IMG/VR virus record: IMGVR_UViG_3300047668_000227
Span: 1-31,311 of that record
Origin: a virus
Reading direction: 5' to 3' (one strand)
DNA: 31,311 bases
Position 1 is the first letter of the stretch, and every line of letters begins with the position of its first letter. Position numbers and translations under genes: made by a program. Positions 11,287-20,103 of the stretch are shown one piece after another. The notes below the pieces were generated by a model. That model was not told where the DNA came from, searched no databases, and was given only the letters and a program-made list of their open reading frames with translations.

Positions 11287-11294
11287 AAATAAAT

Positions 11295-14200
11295 ATGAAG
11301 TGTAAATATTATAAAAATGGAGTAGAAAATATATTGTATACAGATCTTTTTGGGTATATGGATAACACAGCTCCTAAAAATAAAAAAGTTGATGCAGTAT
11401 ACAAAATTTTAAAGTCTCACGGCATTGCTACTAAAAAAGGAGGTTCTATTTATTTAACTCAATCTAATGTACAATCAAGTCTTAGAGAAATAGAAAATAT
11501 AAACAATCGTTATCCTGGTTTAATAGACACTGAGTATATAAAAATGACTCAAGAAAATATATATTCTAAGTCTGCACAACTTCATGCAGTTACTATAAAT
11601 GAAGATCTCTTAAAAAGAATAACAGATGAAGGAGGAACTAATGCTGACTTAACATATAAAACTCAGAATGATATAGATACTTATGTTAGGACCGTAGCAG
11701 GATTAACAGCTGCTTCACAAGAAGACACAAGAGTTTCTGAATCTATTAGAAGAGAAAATCGTAATGAAAGTAGATACTCTGAACAGGACAGAGAAGAAAA
11801 AGCTGAGGTACAAAAGAAATCTAATCATTTAAAAGATGCTTTTGCTAAGGCCGGAGTAACTGTAGATGTAGTATATGATAATCAAATGGACTCTTTAGGG
11901 TCTATAGAAAAGTCTAAAGACTCTGACTCTCCTACTGTAACCTTTAATACAGATTTAACAACAGAAGATACGGTGTATCATGAGTTTGGCCATGCATATG
12001 TAGATATGTTAGGCGCAGATAACCCGGTTATTGTTCAGGCTTTTGAAGAACTTAAAGATACAGAGTTATATAATAAAGTAGCTGATAAATACCCAGAACT
12101 GGAAGGAGAAAGGTTAGATAAAGAAGTTTTAGCAACAGCAATTGGTATCGAAGGTGCTAAAATAACTAGAAAGAATCCTAGTCCTATGCAACAAATGTTA
12201 AATAAGATTTTTAGAGCGTTTTCTAAGATGTTAAATAAGCTAGGACTTGTTACTACTCCTAACACAGCTGCTATCTTAGCACAAGAAATGTTTGCTAAAG
12301 ATCTTAGAGCTAGTGAAATGGTTAATCCTATAAGTGGGTATACACAGTTTCAAAAAAAGACTAGAGATCAAGAAAAGTTAAAAGATATAACAATCCAACT
12401 TAAAGTAAAAATTAAAGCAGACCTTGCTAGGATTAAAAAATTACCACAAGAAGAGCAAGACGTTTTATTACCTAAAATGGAAAAACTAGAAGCATCTTTA
12501 ACTAAAGTTGATAGAGTTGAAGATTTTGTAAAGTTTGTAGATGCTACTACTGCTACTATGTTAGAAACTAAACAGCAGTTTAATGACATCATGAATTTAA
12601 AAGATGAAAACGGTAATATTGATTTTAAAGAACAATCTAGTTATAAAAACTTAAATTTAATGTATTCTATGAAAGTTAATCTAGATGGATTAGATGTTCT
12701 TTCTGATATTAAACAATTAGTAAAAAGAAAAAAACGCTCAGGAAAGGTTTTAAGTTTAGATGCTTTTAATTCATTAGAAGAAAAATTAAATGCAGTTTTA
12801 GAAGAAGTAGAAGAAATGAAAGAAGATTTTGACTATGAAGTAGTACCTATTATAGCTGAGTCTTTATTAGGATTTCATAATAAAAATATTGATGTTGAAC
12901 TCCAGTCTCTTATACAAAACATCCAAGATAATTTAAAAAATGGAGTTATAAGAAGTACTAACATGAAAGAAGTTAAAAATACTACTGAGTATAAAAGAGC
13001 TAAAAGAAAATTTGATAATAAAGAATATACTCAAGAAGAGTTTGATGCTGCAATAGCTAACATGCAAATAGAATCTCTTAAAAATAAAATGATTCCTAAT
13101 AGATCAATGCTTATAAAAGAGTTAAGAGAGGCGCAAAAAGATAAATCAGGGTTTTCATATTTAATGGACCCTATGATATACTCTAGTGAGTCTGCTTTAC
13201 AATTATTTGTTAAAGCAGTAGATGAAGCTAATCTTAAGTCTAATGATATGACTAGAGATTTTAAATATACTTTAAGAGATCAGTATAATGAAATGGCAGA
13301 AGGCCAAAATGAATTTGATATTGCAGGTTTAAATGATCCGTTTTTAGAAGAAGTAGAAATGACTGTTAGAGATGATCAATATTTTACTGATAAATCTCAA
13401 CAAAAAGAAACTTCTACTATAAAAGTACTAACTTTAGTACAACCTTTATTGGCTGATCAATATTATTCTGATATTAGAACAGAGTATGCAAGATTAGCTG
13501 ATAAATATAATAAACCTAAAAGAAAAGATTTTAATGACCAGTCAGATTTTAAAGATGCTAATTCTAAATTTTATAAATCTGATAATGGTAAAAGATATGT
13601 TGCAGATCAAACTAAATTTTTAAACAATAATACTGAACCTATAGAAGGATGGCAAGACATAAGAGATAGTATACAAAAGCAAATAAAAACAGCACAAAGT
13701 ATAATAGACTCTTCAAACTCTACAGATGTAGCTGCTAATCAAGAGCTTAAAATAAAAAAACTAAGAAGTACTTTATCTAACAATATGCTAGGCAAGCTTC
13801 CTAGAGGTGAATGGGTTAAACCTAAAGCTTCTAAATATGCTAATCCTAAATACACTGCAATACAAAACGATCCTAAAAAGAAAAAGTATTATGACTTTGT
13901 ATTAGCAGAATTACAAAAAGGACATAAAATGGTAGGAGTTAATCGTATGGAAAAAAATAGTTGGGATACTTTTTCATATTTAATGCCATCTATTAGAAAA
14001 GAAGGCTTAGATAGAGCTAAAGAGCAAGGAGCATACACTGCCGGTAAAGATATGATAAAAGATAGTTTTAGCCTTACTGAAACAGCAGATGAAATGGCTA
14101 TATATGATAATGCTACTGGAGAACTTCAAAGAAATGTACCAGTTAGATATACTAACTTAGTTCCTTCTAAAGATGTATCTAAAGATATTGCTAGTAGTTT

Positions 14201-15776
14201 ATATAGGTTTAGACACATGGCTCATAATGTTAAAACTAAATCTGAAATTGTAGGACAAGTTATGCTTTTTAGAGATATAATAGAAAAAAGAGGAACTGTA
14301 GAGGTAGATGCTTCTGGTAGAGCATATGTAAGTGCAATTGCAGAAAAATTAGGAGTTAAAATGCCAATAACAAGACCAGGAGAGTCTTACACATATAAAC
14401 ATTTAAATGAATGGATAAATATGGTAATGTTTGGAGAAACTTCTTATAGAACTGATGTAAATGTTTTTGGAAGAACTATAAATTTAGAGCAAGCTGCAGG
14501 TACTATAAATCAGTATGTAGCTATGAATACATTATCTCTTAATTTACTTCAAGGTGGTAATCAATTTATTTTAGATAATGCATCTTTACTTCAGGAATCT
14601 GTAGCGGGACAATTTGTAACTAAATCTGATTTAGCTTGGGCAACTCAAAAGTACTGGGGAGAAGGGGCTGCAATTAGTGATGTAGGAAATTTTGCTCCTG
14701 ATACAAAACTAGGAAAAGCATTAGAAATGTTTGATGCATTAACAGAGTTTACAGACAGAGAAGGTAATAAACTAGTAGGGTCTAAATTACGTAAAGCATT
14801 AGATACAGGAAATTTAATGGTGTTACAACAAGCTGTAGAACATGAACTTTCTAGTAAACGTATGTTAGCTCTTATGAAGAATTTAGAAGGTAAATTAAAA
14901 GATAAAGATGGAAATGTTATAATGAAAGATGGTAAGCCTGCAAATCTATATGATATGTTAGAAATAGATAAAAAAGGTTTTATGTCTGTAAATAAAAAAG
15001 TAGCTAATTTTAATAAAGCTGATTTTATACATTTATTAAGAGGTTTAGGTAGAAGAACAAATCAAGTTAAAAGTAGATTTGATTCTCCAATATTAAGTAA
15101 ATCTTGGTATGGTAAAATGTTAGGACTTTTTCGTAGTTGGGTAGTGCCTGGTATAAGAAGAAGATACGGCCACGGAGGATTTACAGGATCTACTATACAC
15201 ACTGATGAAGAACTAGGGGCAGTTACACAAGGTATGTATGTATCATTCTTTAATCTTTTAAGTGAATCTGTAGTAGATGGTGTAAAATCTCCATTAGGTG
15301 TATATGATAATATGTCTCTTATGGAGCAACAAAACGTAAAACGTACATTAGTAGAACTATCTTCTTTAATTGCAGCAATGGCGTTAGTAGCAGCTTTATC
15401 TAATCTAGATGATGATGATGAAACTTATGTATCTAATTTTATGTTGTACCAAGCTAAAAGATTTCAAACAGAGATACTACAATGGACTCCTATTGTTGGT
15501 ACTAAGGAGGCATTTAGAATTTTAAAATCACCTTCAGCAACACTTAGGCCTATTGAGCAAGCAGGTAGCTTAATTGAAAACATAGGAAATGAACTTTTGC
15601 ATGGTGTAGGTATACCTGTAGCTGATAAAACAATATTTTACCAAAGAAATACTGGTAGATTTAAGAAAGGCGATAGAAAAATAAGAAAAGACTTTGAAGA
15701 TTTAATGCCGGTATTAAGAGGGTTAAGGACAACTCAAACTCCAAAAGAAAAATACCAGTGGTTCTTAAACTTATAA
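11295..15776 (+). CDS. Giant polyvalent-type virion protein with zincin-like metallopeptidase domain
   Basis: The protein has 1493 residues. A zinc-peptidase motif HEFGH lies at 229-233 and a candidate third ligand, E277 in KEVLATAIG, lies 44 residues after the motif, a gluzincin-like spacing. Residues 345-620 are rich in charged helix or coiled coil. The region from about 970 on contains LYRFRHMAHNVKTKSEI, AMNTLSLNLLQGGNQF and FRSWVVPGIRRRY, the style of C-terminal domains in giant crAss-like and polyvalent phage proteins. A short hydrophobic helix (SSLIAAMALVAALS) near residue 1360 precedes an acidic run and could contact a membrane. The N-terminus MKCKYYKNG matches the pattern at the start of the upstream polymerase-like protein. 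Only 8 bp separate the two genes. Likely roles (inferred) are processing of virion proteins or a function after ejection. It ends just before a terminator. Confidence 0.75.
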   Translation: MKCKYYKNGVENILYTDLFGYMDNTAPKNKKVDAVYKILKSHGIATKKGGSIYLTQSNVQSSLREIENINNRYPGLIDTEYIKMTQENIYSKSAQLHAVTINEDLLKRITDEGGTNADLTYKTQNDIDTYVRTVAGLTAASQEDTRVSESIRRENRNESRYSEQDREEKAEVQKKSNHLKDAFAKAGVTVDVVYDNQMDSLGSIEKSKDSDSPTVTFNTDLTTEDTVYHEFGHAYVDMLGADNPVIVQAFEELKDTELYNKVADKYPELEGERLDKEVLATAIGIEGAKITRKNPSPMQQMLNKIFRAFSKMLNKLGLVTTPNTAAILAQEMFAKDLRASEMVNPISGYTQFQKKTRDQEKLKDITIQLKVKIKADLARIKKLPQEEQDVLLPKMEKLEASLTKVDRVEDFVKFVDATTATMLETKQQFNDIMNLKDENGNIDFKEQSSYKNLNLMYSMKVNLDGLDVLSDIKQLVKRKKRSGKVLSLDAFNSLEEKLNAVLEEVEEMKEDFDYEVVPIIAESLLGFHNKNIDVELQSLIQNIQDNLKNGVIRSTNMKEVKNTTEYKRAKRKFDNKEYTQEEFDAAIANMQIESLKNKMIPNRSMLIKELREAQKDKSGFSYLMDPMIYSSESALQLFVKAVDEANLKSNDMTRDFKYTLRDQYNEMAEGQNEFDIAGLNDPFLEEVEMTVRDDQYFTDKSQQKETSTIKVLTLVQPLLADQYYSDIRTEYARLADKYNKPKRKDFNDQSDFKDANSKFYKSDNGKRYVADQTKFLNNNTEPIEGWQDIRDSIQKQIKTAQSIIDSSNSTDVAANQELKIKKLRSTLSNNMLGKLPRGEWVKPKASKYANPKYTAIQNDPKKKKYYDFVLAELQKGHKMVGVNRMEKNSWDTFSYLMPSIRKEGLDRAKEQGAYTAGKDMIKDSFSLTETADEMAIYDNATGELQRNVPVRYTNLVPSKDVSKDIASSLYRFRHMAHNVKTKSEIVGQVMLFRDIIEKRGTVEVDASGRAYVSAIAEKLGVKMPITRPGESYTYKHLNEWINMVMFGETSYRTDVNVFGRTINLEQAAGTINQYVAMNTLSLNLLQGGNQFILDNASLLQESVAGQFVTKSDLAWATQKYWGEGAAISDVGNFAPDTKLGKALEMFDALTEFTDREGNKLVGSKLRKALDTGNLMVLQQAVEHELSSKRMLALMKNLEGKLKDKDGNVIMKDGKPANLYDMLEIDKKGFMSVNKKVANFNKADFIHLLRGLGRRTNQVKSRFDSPILSKSWYGKMLGLFRSWVVPGIRRRYGHGGFTGSTIHTDEELGAVTQGMYVSFFNLLSESVVDGVKSPLGVYDNMSLMEQQNVKRTLVELSSLIAAMALVAALSNLDDDDETYVSNFMLYQAKRFQTEILQWTPIVGTKEAFRILKSPSATLRPIEQAGSLIENIGNELLHGVGIPVADKTIFYQRNTGRFKKGDRKIRKDFEDLMPVLRGLRTTQTPKEKYQWFLNL

Positions 15777-15806
15777 AAAAAGGGGGCGAAAGCCCCCTCT
15801 TTAGTT
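15777..15806. terminator. Bidirectional intrinsic terminator between convergent genes
   Basis: A perfect 7-bp stem (AGGGGGC / GCCCCCT, 15781-15787 with 15792-15798) closes a GAAA tetraloop. On the minus strand it is followed by a run of seven T, and on the plus strand by TCTTTAGTTTT. It lies exactly between the stop of the plus-strand giant gene (15776) and the stop of the minus-strand gene (15807). It is strongest for minus-strand transcription and probably stops both. Confidence 0.9.
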
Positions 15807-16244
15807 TTACATAGACATTTTTAACAACAGTAAATAGCCTATTAAATCATCTACAGTATCCTCTGTAGCATCGTTGATTCCCCGATTCTTTATTCTCATC
15901 AATTTATCATCTATTCTAGAGCATAGAGATTCAGTGGCATTAAGTTGGCTAAATATTTTAGCTGGTTTTAATGCACTGTTTCCATACGCCTTATTTTTAC
16001 TTTTCAATAACTCTCCAATATCCGTTAAAATTGCATCTAAATGGGTTGCAAATACCTCGCTCTCTGTTTGTATATGTAAACTAACATTATTTGGTATTGT
16101 GTAAAAACAATAATCATTATTCTCAACTGAGCATAATTTTATATCTGTTTTTTGTATTTGTACTACCTCATAAATATTTCCAATTACTCCTCGTGAGTAA
16201 TGTTCTGTAAGTTTTATTAATTGTACTTTGTCTCCTATTTTCAT
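15807..16244 (-). CDS. DUF1599 (nucleotide modification associated)-like protein with N-terminal SH3-like domain
   Basis: The protein has 145 residues. Residues 1 to about 55 (MKIGDKVQLIK, then short beta-rich stretches) look like a small SH3/KOW-type barrel. Residues about 65-145 carry KNKAYGNSA, then IFSQL, RIDDKLMRI and EDTVDDLIGYLLLL. This is the pattern of DUF1599, a helical domain related to all-alpha NTP pyrophosphatases and found in phages and near nucleotide-modification genes. Acidic residues in RIDDK and EDTVDD would bind metal. A nucleotide-pool role is inferred; substrate is unknown. The ATG overlaps the upstream stop (ATGA), so translation is probably coupled. It is the last gene of the minus-strand unit, ending at the terminator. 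Confidence 0.7.
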   Translation of the reverse strand: MKIGDKVQLIKLTEHYSRGVIGNIYEVVQIQKTDIKLCSVENNDYCFYTIPNNVSLHIQTESEVFATHLDAILTDIGELLKSKNKAYGNSALKPAKIFSQLNATESLCSRIDDKLMRIKNRGINDATEDTVDDLIGYLLLLKMSM

Positions 16245-17005
16245 CTTATTGTTTTTGTTTTTTTAATATATTTTTCCATGTTTAGAATTTCTTTTTCTAA
16301 GTTTATAATACTCATTAATTCAGAATCGTCCTCTAAAGTACATCCTAACAGACCTTCTAAAAGTTTTTTCCTTGGAGCTAATTTGTGTACTACTTGCATT
16401 ATAGTTCCTGTAGGAGAAAAATTATGAAAATCTTCTATGGCATCTTTATACCTTGCGGACAACTTAGAATACTTACCTTTCATGAATTTTTGAAAATTAC
16501 GCGCTTGTTTTTTTGGAACATTAAGTATAAACACTACATAATGAGGATCAGGATCTAATATTTTAACAAATGATTCAAACTTTCTTACAGTTTGTTCAAA
16601 TTTTAAAAATAAAGGATCAGACGAATACCTATAGACTAAAGCCATATGATACACATCTTCTTCTATGTATAGATGGCAATTTACAAATAAAGATTCCCAA
16701 AAATATAAAGACCTATCACCTCCTATCATAGGCATTAAGAAAGTAGAACTTTTTGTTCTGTCAGCCATAGATAGTATATAAGTTGTATTTTTAAATCTAT
16801 TATCTACTTTTATAGAATTTATTATATACCAATTTCTATCTACTTCAACTGCTAGTCCTAAGCTTAAATGTAATCCGTCTGGGCCTTTTAATTCTTTTAT
16901 TTGTTTACCCTCTTTATACTCTTTTATGCCTTCAGTATATCCTGATATTTTAAAAGATAAAGCATCTATTGCTTTAAAAGTTATATCTTTTACTTTTATG
17001 CCCAT
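16241..17005 (-). CDS. Hypothetical phage protein (254 aa)
   Basis: I do not recognise a family. The N-terminal half (to about residue 140) is mixed alpha/beta with aromatic-rich strands (NWYIINSIKV, TYILSMADRT, ALVYRYSS). The C-terminal third is helical and basic (KKQARNFQKFMKGKYSKLSARYKDA), ending in a lysine-rich tail. No signal peptide, membrane segment or cysteine motif is seen. It overlaps the upstream exonuclease gene by 10 bp and ends in an ATGA overlap with the DUF1599-like gene, so the three are translated together. The position suggests a DNA-metabolism accessory role, but nothing in the sequence shows it. Confidence 0.75.
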   Translation of the reverse strand: MGIKVKDITFKAIDALSFKISGYTEGIKEYKEGKQIKELKGPDGLHLSLGLAVEVDRNWYIINSIKVDNRFKNTTYILSMADRTKSSTFLMPMIGGDRSLYFWESLFVNCHLYIEEDVYHMALVYRYSSDPLFLKFEQTVRKFESFVKILDPDPHYVVFILNVPKKQARNFQKFMKGKYSKLSARYKDAIEDFHNFSPTGTIMQVVHKLAPRKKLLEGLLGCTLEDDSELMSIINLEKEILNMEKYIKKTKTIR

Positions 17006-17772
17006 AAGTCGTCACTCTTAGATTCTGCTTCAATTTCTGACAACTCACTAATTATTAAATTTGGTAAAGGTATTCCAGTTTCTAGATATGCTTCTGCTTT
17101 AGTCTTTAATATATATACAAGTTTAAAAGTTTCAGAGAATCTATGCACTCCTTCATGTGTACCAAACTTTTCAATATATTTATTTAAAACAAGAGCTGGC
17201 ATCTCTTTAACATTAATTCCTTTCAATGCTGCATCAGCTGTCTTTTCACCTACTTTAGGTATACCTTGAATTCCATCAGTACTATCACCCATAAGCATTT
17301 GTTTCCACAAGAATTTTTCTGAATCCATTTTAGTAGTCCCAATTTTTTCAGCAGTTCTATAATTAAAATGCACTGAATCTACTTGCTTTAAAACATCTTT
17401 ATCTGGAGAACATATAATAGAATAGTCACAATCTTCTCTGTAGATAGCAACAAGATCATCTGCTTCTAATTCTGTTACATACGTAAATCCCCATTTTTGT
17501 TTTAAATACTCTTTAATTGCTGGAAAAATAATTGGCTTATTTCCGTACTTTCTGTTTCCTTTGTAAGGTTTAGTTGTTGCTCTATCATATCTAAAGCATT
17601 TTCCTTGAGTAAGAAAGCCTGCGTATTTTTTAGTTTCACACTGTTCTAGCATTGTGTGTATTCTATTATCTATACCTATTAAAGCTTCTTCTAAAGTTTC
17701 TTTACCCATTTCAAAGTAAATAAGACTATCTCCGTCTATAAGGGCGACGGTACCCGTAGTTTCTGTTGTCAT
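16996..17772 (-). CDS. 5'-3' exonuclease / flap endonuclease (FEN/PIN-like)
   Basis: This 258-residue protein carries the FEN-family metal ligands in order. They are D13 and D15 in LIDGDSLIYF, the DNA-contact segment YKGNRK (70-75), E103/D105/D106 in ELEADDL, and D124/D126 in SPDKD. The helix-hairpin-helix region with GDSTDGIQGIPKVGEKTA lies at 162-179, giving two further aspartates. It would remove RNA primers or 5' flaps during phage replication, like T5 D15 or T4 RNase H. The length fits phage members. The ATG at 17772 has an A/T leader (AATAATATAT). The 3' end overlaps the next gene by 10 bp. Its 105-bp upstream gap contains a hairpin separating it from the preceding block. Confidence 0.92.
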   Translation of the reverse strand: MTTETTGTVALIDGDSLIYFEMGKETLEEALIGIDNRIHTMLEQCETKKYAGFLTQGKCFRYDRATTKPYKGNRKYGNKPIIFPAIKEYLKQKWGFTYVTELEADDLVAIYREDCDYSIICSPDKDVLKQVDSVHFNYRTAEKIGTTKMDSEKFLWKQMLMGDSTDGIQGIPKVGEKTADAALKGINVKEMPALVLNKYIEKFGTHEGVHRFSETFKLVYILKTKAEAYLETGIPLPNLIISELSEIEAESKSDDLWA

Positions 17773-17808
17773 ATATATTATTTTATTTTATTACGGTTAA
17801 ACATATTA

Positions 17809-17827
17809 GGGGAGCATTACACTCCCC
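17809..17827 (-). terminator. Hairpin in the 105-bp gap before the exonuclease gene, possible terminator
   Basis: GGGGAG (17809-17814) pairs with CTCCCC (17822-17827) around a 7-nt loop. On the minus strand the sequence after it is TAATATGTTT, only weakly T-rich, so termination may be partial, or the hairpin may be an RNA-processing or stability element. It follows the stop of the 343-aa gene (17878). The rest of the gap (17773-17877) holds no other gene or clear promoter. Confidence 0.5.
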
Positions 17828-17877
17828 CTCTATGCATCAATTAAACACGAACATGTTAATCAGACAGTTCTTCTCAA

Positions 17878-18909
17878 CTAGTCTTTCATGTACTTTCTAT
17901 ACTCAGGTTTAACTTGAACTTTAAAAGTATACAATTCTCGGTTATTAATCTGTATTTGTTCCCTACATTTTACTTCTAGTGATTTAAAACATCTTGAATC
18001 TAACTGCCCTTTCTCATCAAAGTATTTAATAGCCTCTTCAGCATTTTTTCTAGATAAGTTGTATATATTATGTTTATCCATCCAGTACATAACATCTTTA
18101 TTCCTGTTAAACTTATAAGAAACATTATCCAACATGGTAGCACTTTCATATAATAAATAAGGCTCTCCTGTAGGGTCAATAGTAGGAATAATCTTACCTG
18201 CCATTTCTACATCGTCATCAGTAGCGGAATAACTATCAGCCATTTTTGTAATATCATCTATTAACTGTTGAGTTATAGGAATTCTATTAGCTGATTGATT
18301 AAGAATAGTATCAGTACCAATAACTTGCATTTCTTCATTTTGAATTAAACTTGCTAATTCTAAAGACATACTACTAAATATAAAAGAATCAAAAGGAGCG
18401 CTTTCATAATTCATATTATGTTGATAGTTAGTATCCTGACTTCTACTTTCTAAGAGAACATCATTATCAGTTTTATCATGATAGTCCTGAGTTAAAGGTC
18501 TATGGTCGTGACAATAGTACCCATTAGACACCTTAAACATTAGTTTAGTTTGAGGAATATTAGGAATATTGGTATAACTATCATAAAAATTAGTATGAGG
18601 AATAATAAAATCAGCTTTCTCATAATCATTAGTAACAGAAATCTTATGCTCTTTAAGAGAAGCCTTAAGTCTATCAGTTGACACATTATGCATAGGTAAT
18701 ATAAAAGCTCTTTTAACTGTAGTTAAATCAGAAGTTGTTTCTGTAGTTAAAAGATCTTGTATTGTAGTCCATTGAGTTTGTGACTCAGACAAATAAACAT
18801 CCACTACTTCTGAATTTGTACAAAATCCCACATCATTTATATCTGTAAATCCTAAGTCTTCTAAGGTCTCCTTGCTTGGGGAGCCTATATGTACATTCTT
18901 ACTGGCCAT
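17878..18909 (-). CDS. Unknown protein translationally coupled to MoxR-type ATPase
   Basis: The protein has 343 residues and I recognise no family. Residues about 60-105 (KRAFILPMHNVSTDRLKASL, then YEKADFIIPH) read like one alpha/beta unit. The middle is rich in D, N and S (DNDVLLESRSQDTNYQ), and the end is mixed and basic. No membrane segment or signal peptide is seen. The start codon shares a base with the stop of the ATPase gene (TAATG at 18907-18911), a strong sign that the product works in fixed proportion with the ATPase. It could be a substrate, target or adaptor of the MoxR-VWA pair; this is inference from gene order only. Confidence 0.75.
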   Translation of the reverse strand: MASKNVHIGSPSKETLEDLGFTDINDVGFCTNSEVVDVYLSESQTQWTTIQDLLTTETTSDLTTVKRAFILPMHNVSTDRLKASLKEHKISVTNDYEKADFIIPHTNFYDSYTNIPNIPQTKLMFKVSNGYYCHDHRPLTQDYHDKTDNDVLLESRSQDTNYQHNMNYESAPFDSFIFSSMSLELASLIQNEEMQVIGTDTILNQSANRIPITQQLIDDITKMADSYSATDDDVEMAGKIIPTIDPTGEPYLLYESATMLDNVSYKFNRNKDVMYWMDKHNIYNLSRKNAEEAIKYFDEKGQLDSRCFKSLEVKCREQIQINNRELYTFKVQVKPEYRKYMKD

Positions 18910-20084
18910 TATTTCACAGTCATTTTAATGATAGCTGGATTCATCATCATTTTATTAAACTTAGACTTATTACCGTTAAATATAGTTCTAACCACTAAAT
19001 ACTTTAAATCGTCAGTTAAATAGTCTAAAGTGCACAGCTTAACAAGACGATCTTGCACTTTTGCAGTTACGCTGTCCGTTTTAGAGAAAGCAACAGCAAA
19101 GTTAGCTACACGAGTGGCTAATAAACTTGCTATATCAGCTCTATATGAATCATCTTTACCAATACACTCTCTCAACTCTAGTAAAACCTCGTCTGGTCCT
19201 GTAACTAATTCACGGGGAGTTACTAATTTATCTAGCTTATTATTGATAAATGTAGTAAACATAGACGCAAACTCGTTGCCTACCGAGCCTTCACCAATCA
19301 TTTGTACTAAAGGTAACTGATCTTCGAACTTAGGTATACTTGATATACTGTTAAAGAACGTTGAAATAGATCGAGCATTAGTTTCTTGAGTAACTAATTC
19401 TGGATGCATTAACAAAAAGTTTATACATCTAGTATCCATGTTATTCTCTTCTGCCCAACGAGCCCATACATTTATATCAAACTTAAGGTTTGCTGTAATG
19501 TATCTAGTTTTCTGTGCAGGATCAGTACTATTAACCATATAATCACCATTATCCGGATTTGCCGTTAAGATTATGTGCCAATCTTTTGGTAACGTCCATG
19601 AAATGTAAGTTTGACGATCTACTAATTCCATACATGCTTGTATAAACCTCATATCTGCACGATTCCAGTCATCTAGTAATAACACACCACCGGCTTTCTT
19701 ATCCGCTATCCATTCAGGAGCTGAATAAGACATTCTACTTTTACCTGTAGTTTGGAAGCCTAGCTTATGTTGAGCATCTACTGCAACTTCGTCTACCCAT
19801 TTACCTATCTTCTTACCTTCTTTTTCTTTCCACATTTGGAACTGCTTAATAGGAAAACCTACTAAGTCACCTAACTCTTCGATCTGAGCCAGATTAAGCT
19901 TAACAAAGTCTAGACCGTGTTTAGCTGTCATGTCCATAATACTGGTTGTTTTACCAATACCTGATTCCCCTACTACTTCTATAGCTACAGGCTTTTTACC
20001 CTGTGCCTGTAAGTGACGATTGTTTGTTATGATGTGTCCTACAAAATCTTGTAGTTCATCAATGTTTAAATTTACTTCATTCAT
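18909..20084 (-). CDS. MoxR/CobS-type AAA+ ATPase
   Basis: This 391-residue protein contains one AAA+ module. Walker A is GESGIGKTT (39-47), Walker B is VLLLDDWNRAD (134-144), with the DDxNRA form typical of the MoxR/CobS/dynein-midasin clade. Sensor 1 is LTANPD (173-178). The later half is helical, with no second ATPase domain. MoxR ATPases act with VWA-domain partners to remodel or insert metal into target proteins, and a VWA protein is encoded directly upstream (19-bp gap). It is coupled downstream by TAATG to an unknown 343-aa gene. The ATG at 20084 follows an A/T-rich leader (AACAAAACAATT). It is similar in arrangement to cobS-like genes known in other marine phages. Confidence 0.88.
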   Translation of the reverse strand: MNEVNLNIDELQDFVGHIITNNRHLQAQGKKPVAIEVVGESGIGKTTSIMDMTAKHGLDFVKLNLAQIEELGDLVGFPIKQFQMWKEKEGKKIGKWVDEVAVDAQHKLGFQTTGKSRMSYSAPEWIADKKAGGVLLLDDWNRADMRFIQACMELVDRQTYISWTLPKDWHIILTANPDNGDYMVNSTDPAQKTRYITANLKFDINVWARWAEENNMDTRCINFLLMHPELVTQETNARSISTFFNSISSIPKFEDQLPLVQMIGEGSVGNEFASMFTTFINNKLDKLVTPRELVTGPDEVLLELRECIGKDDSYRADIASLLATRVANFAVAFSKTDSVTAKVQDRLVKLCTLDYLTDDLKYLVVRTIFNGNKSKFNKMMMNPAIIKMTVK

Positions 20085-20103
20085 AATTGTTTTGTTTAAT
20101 TGA

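Noticed and set aside
15874-16427. Two plus-strand frames opposite the DUF1599-like and 254-aa genes.
   Set aside because: They are shadows of the minus-strand genes, follow a terminator with no promoter, and show no protein-like motif.
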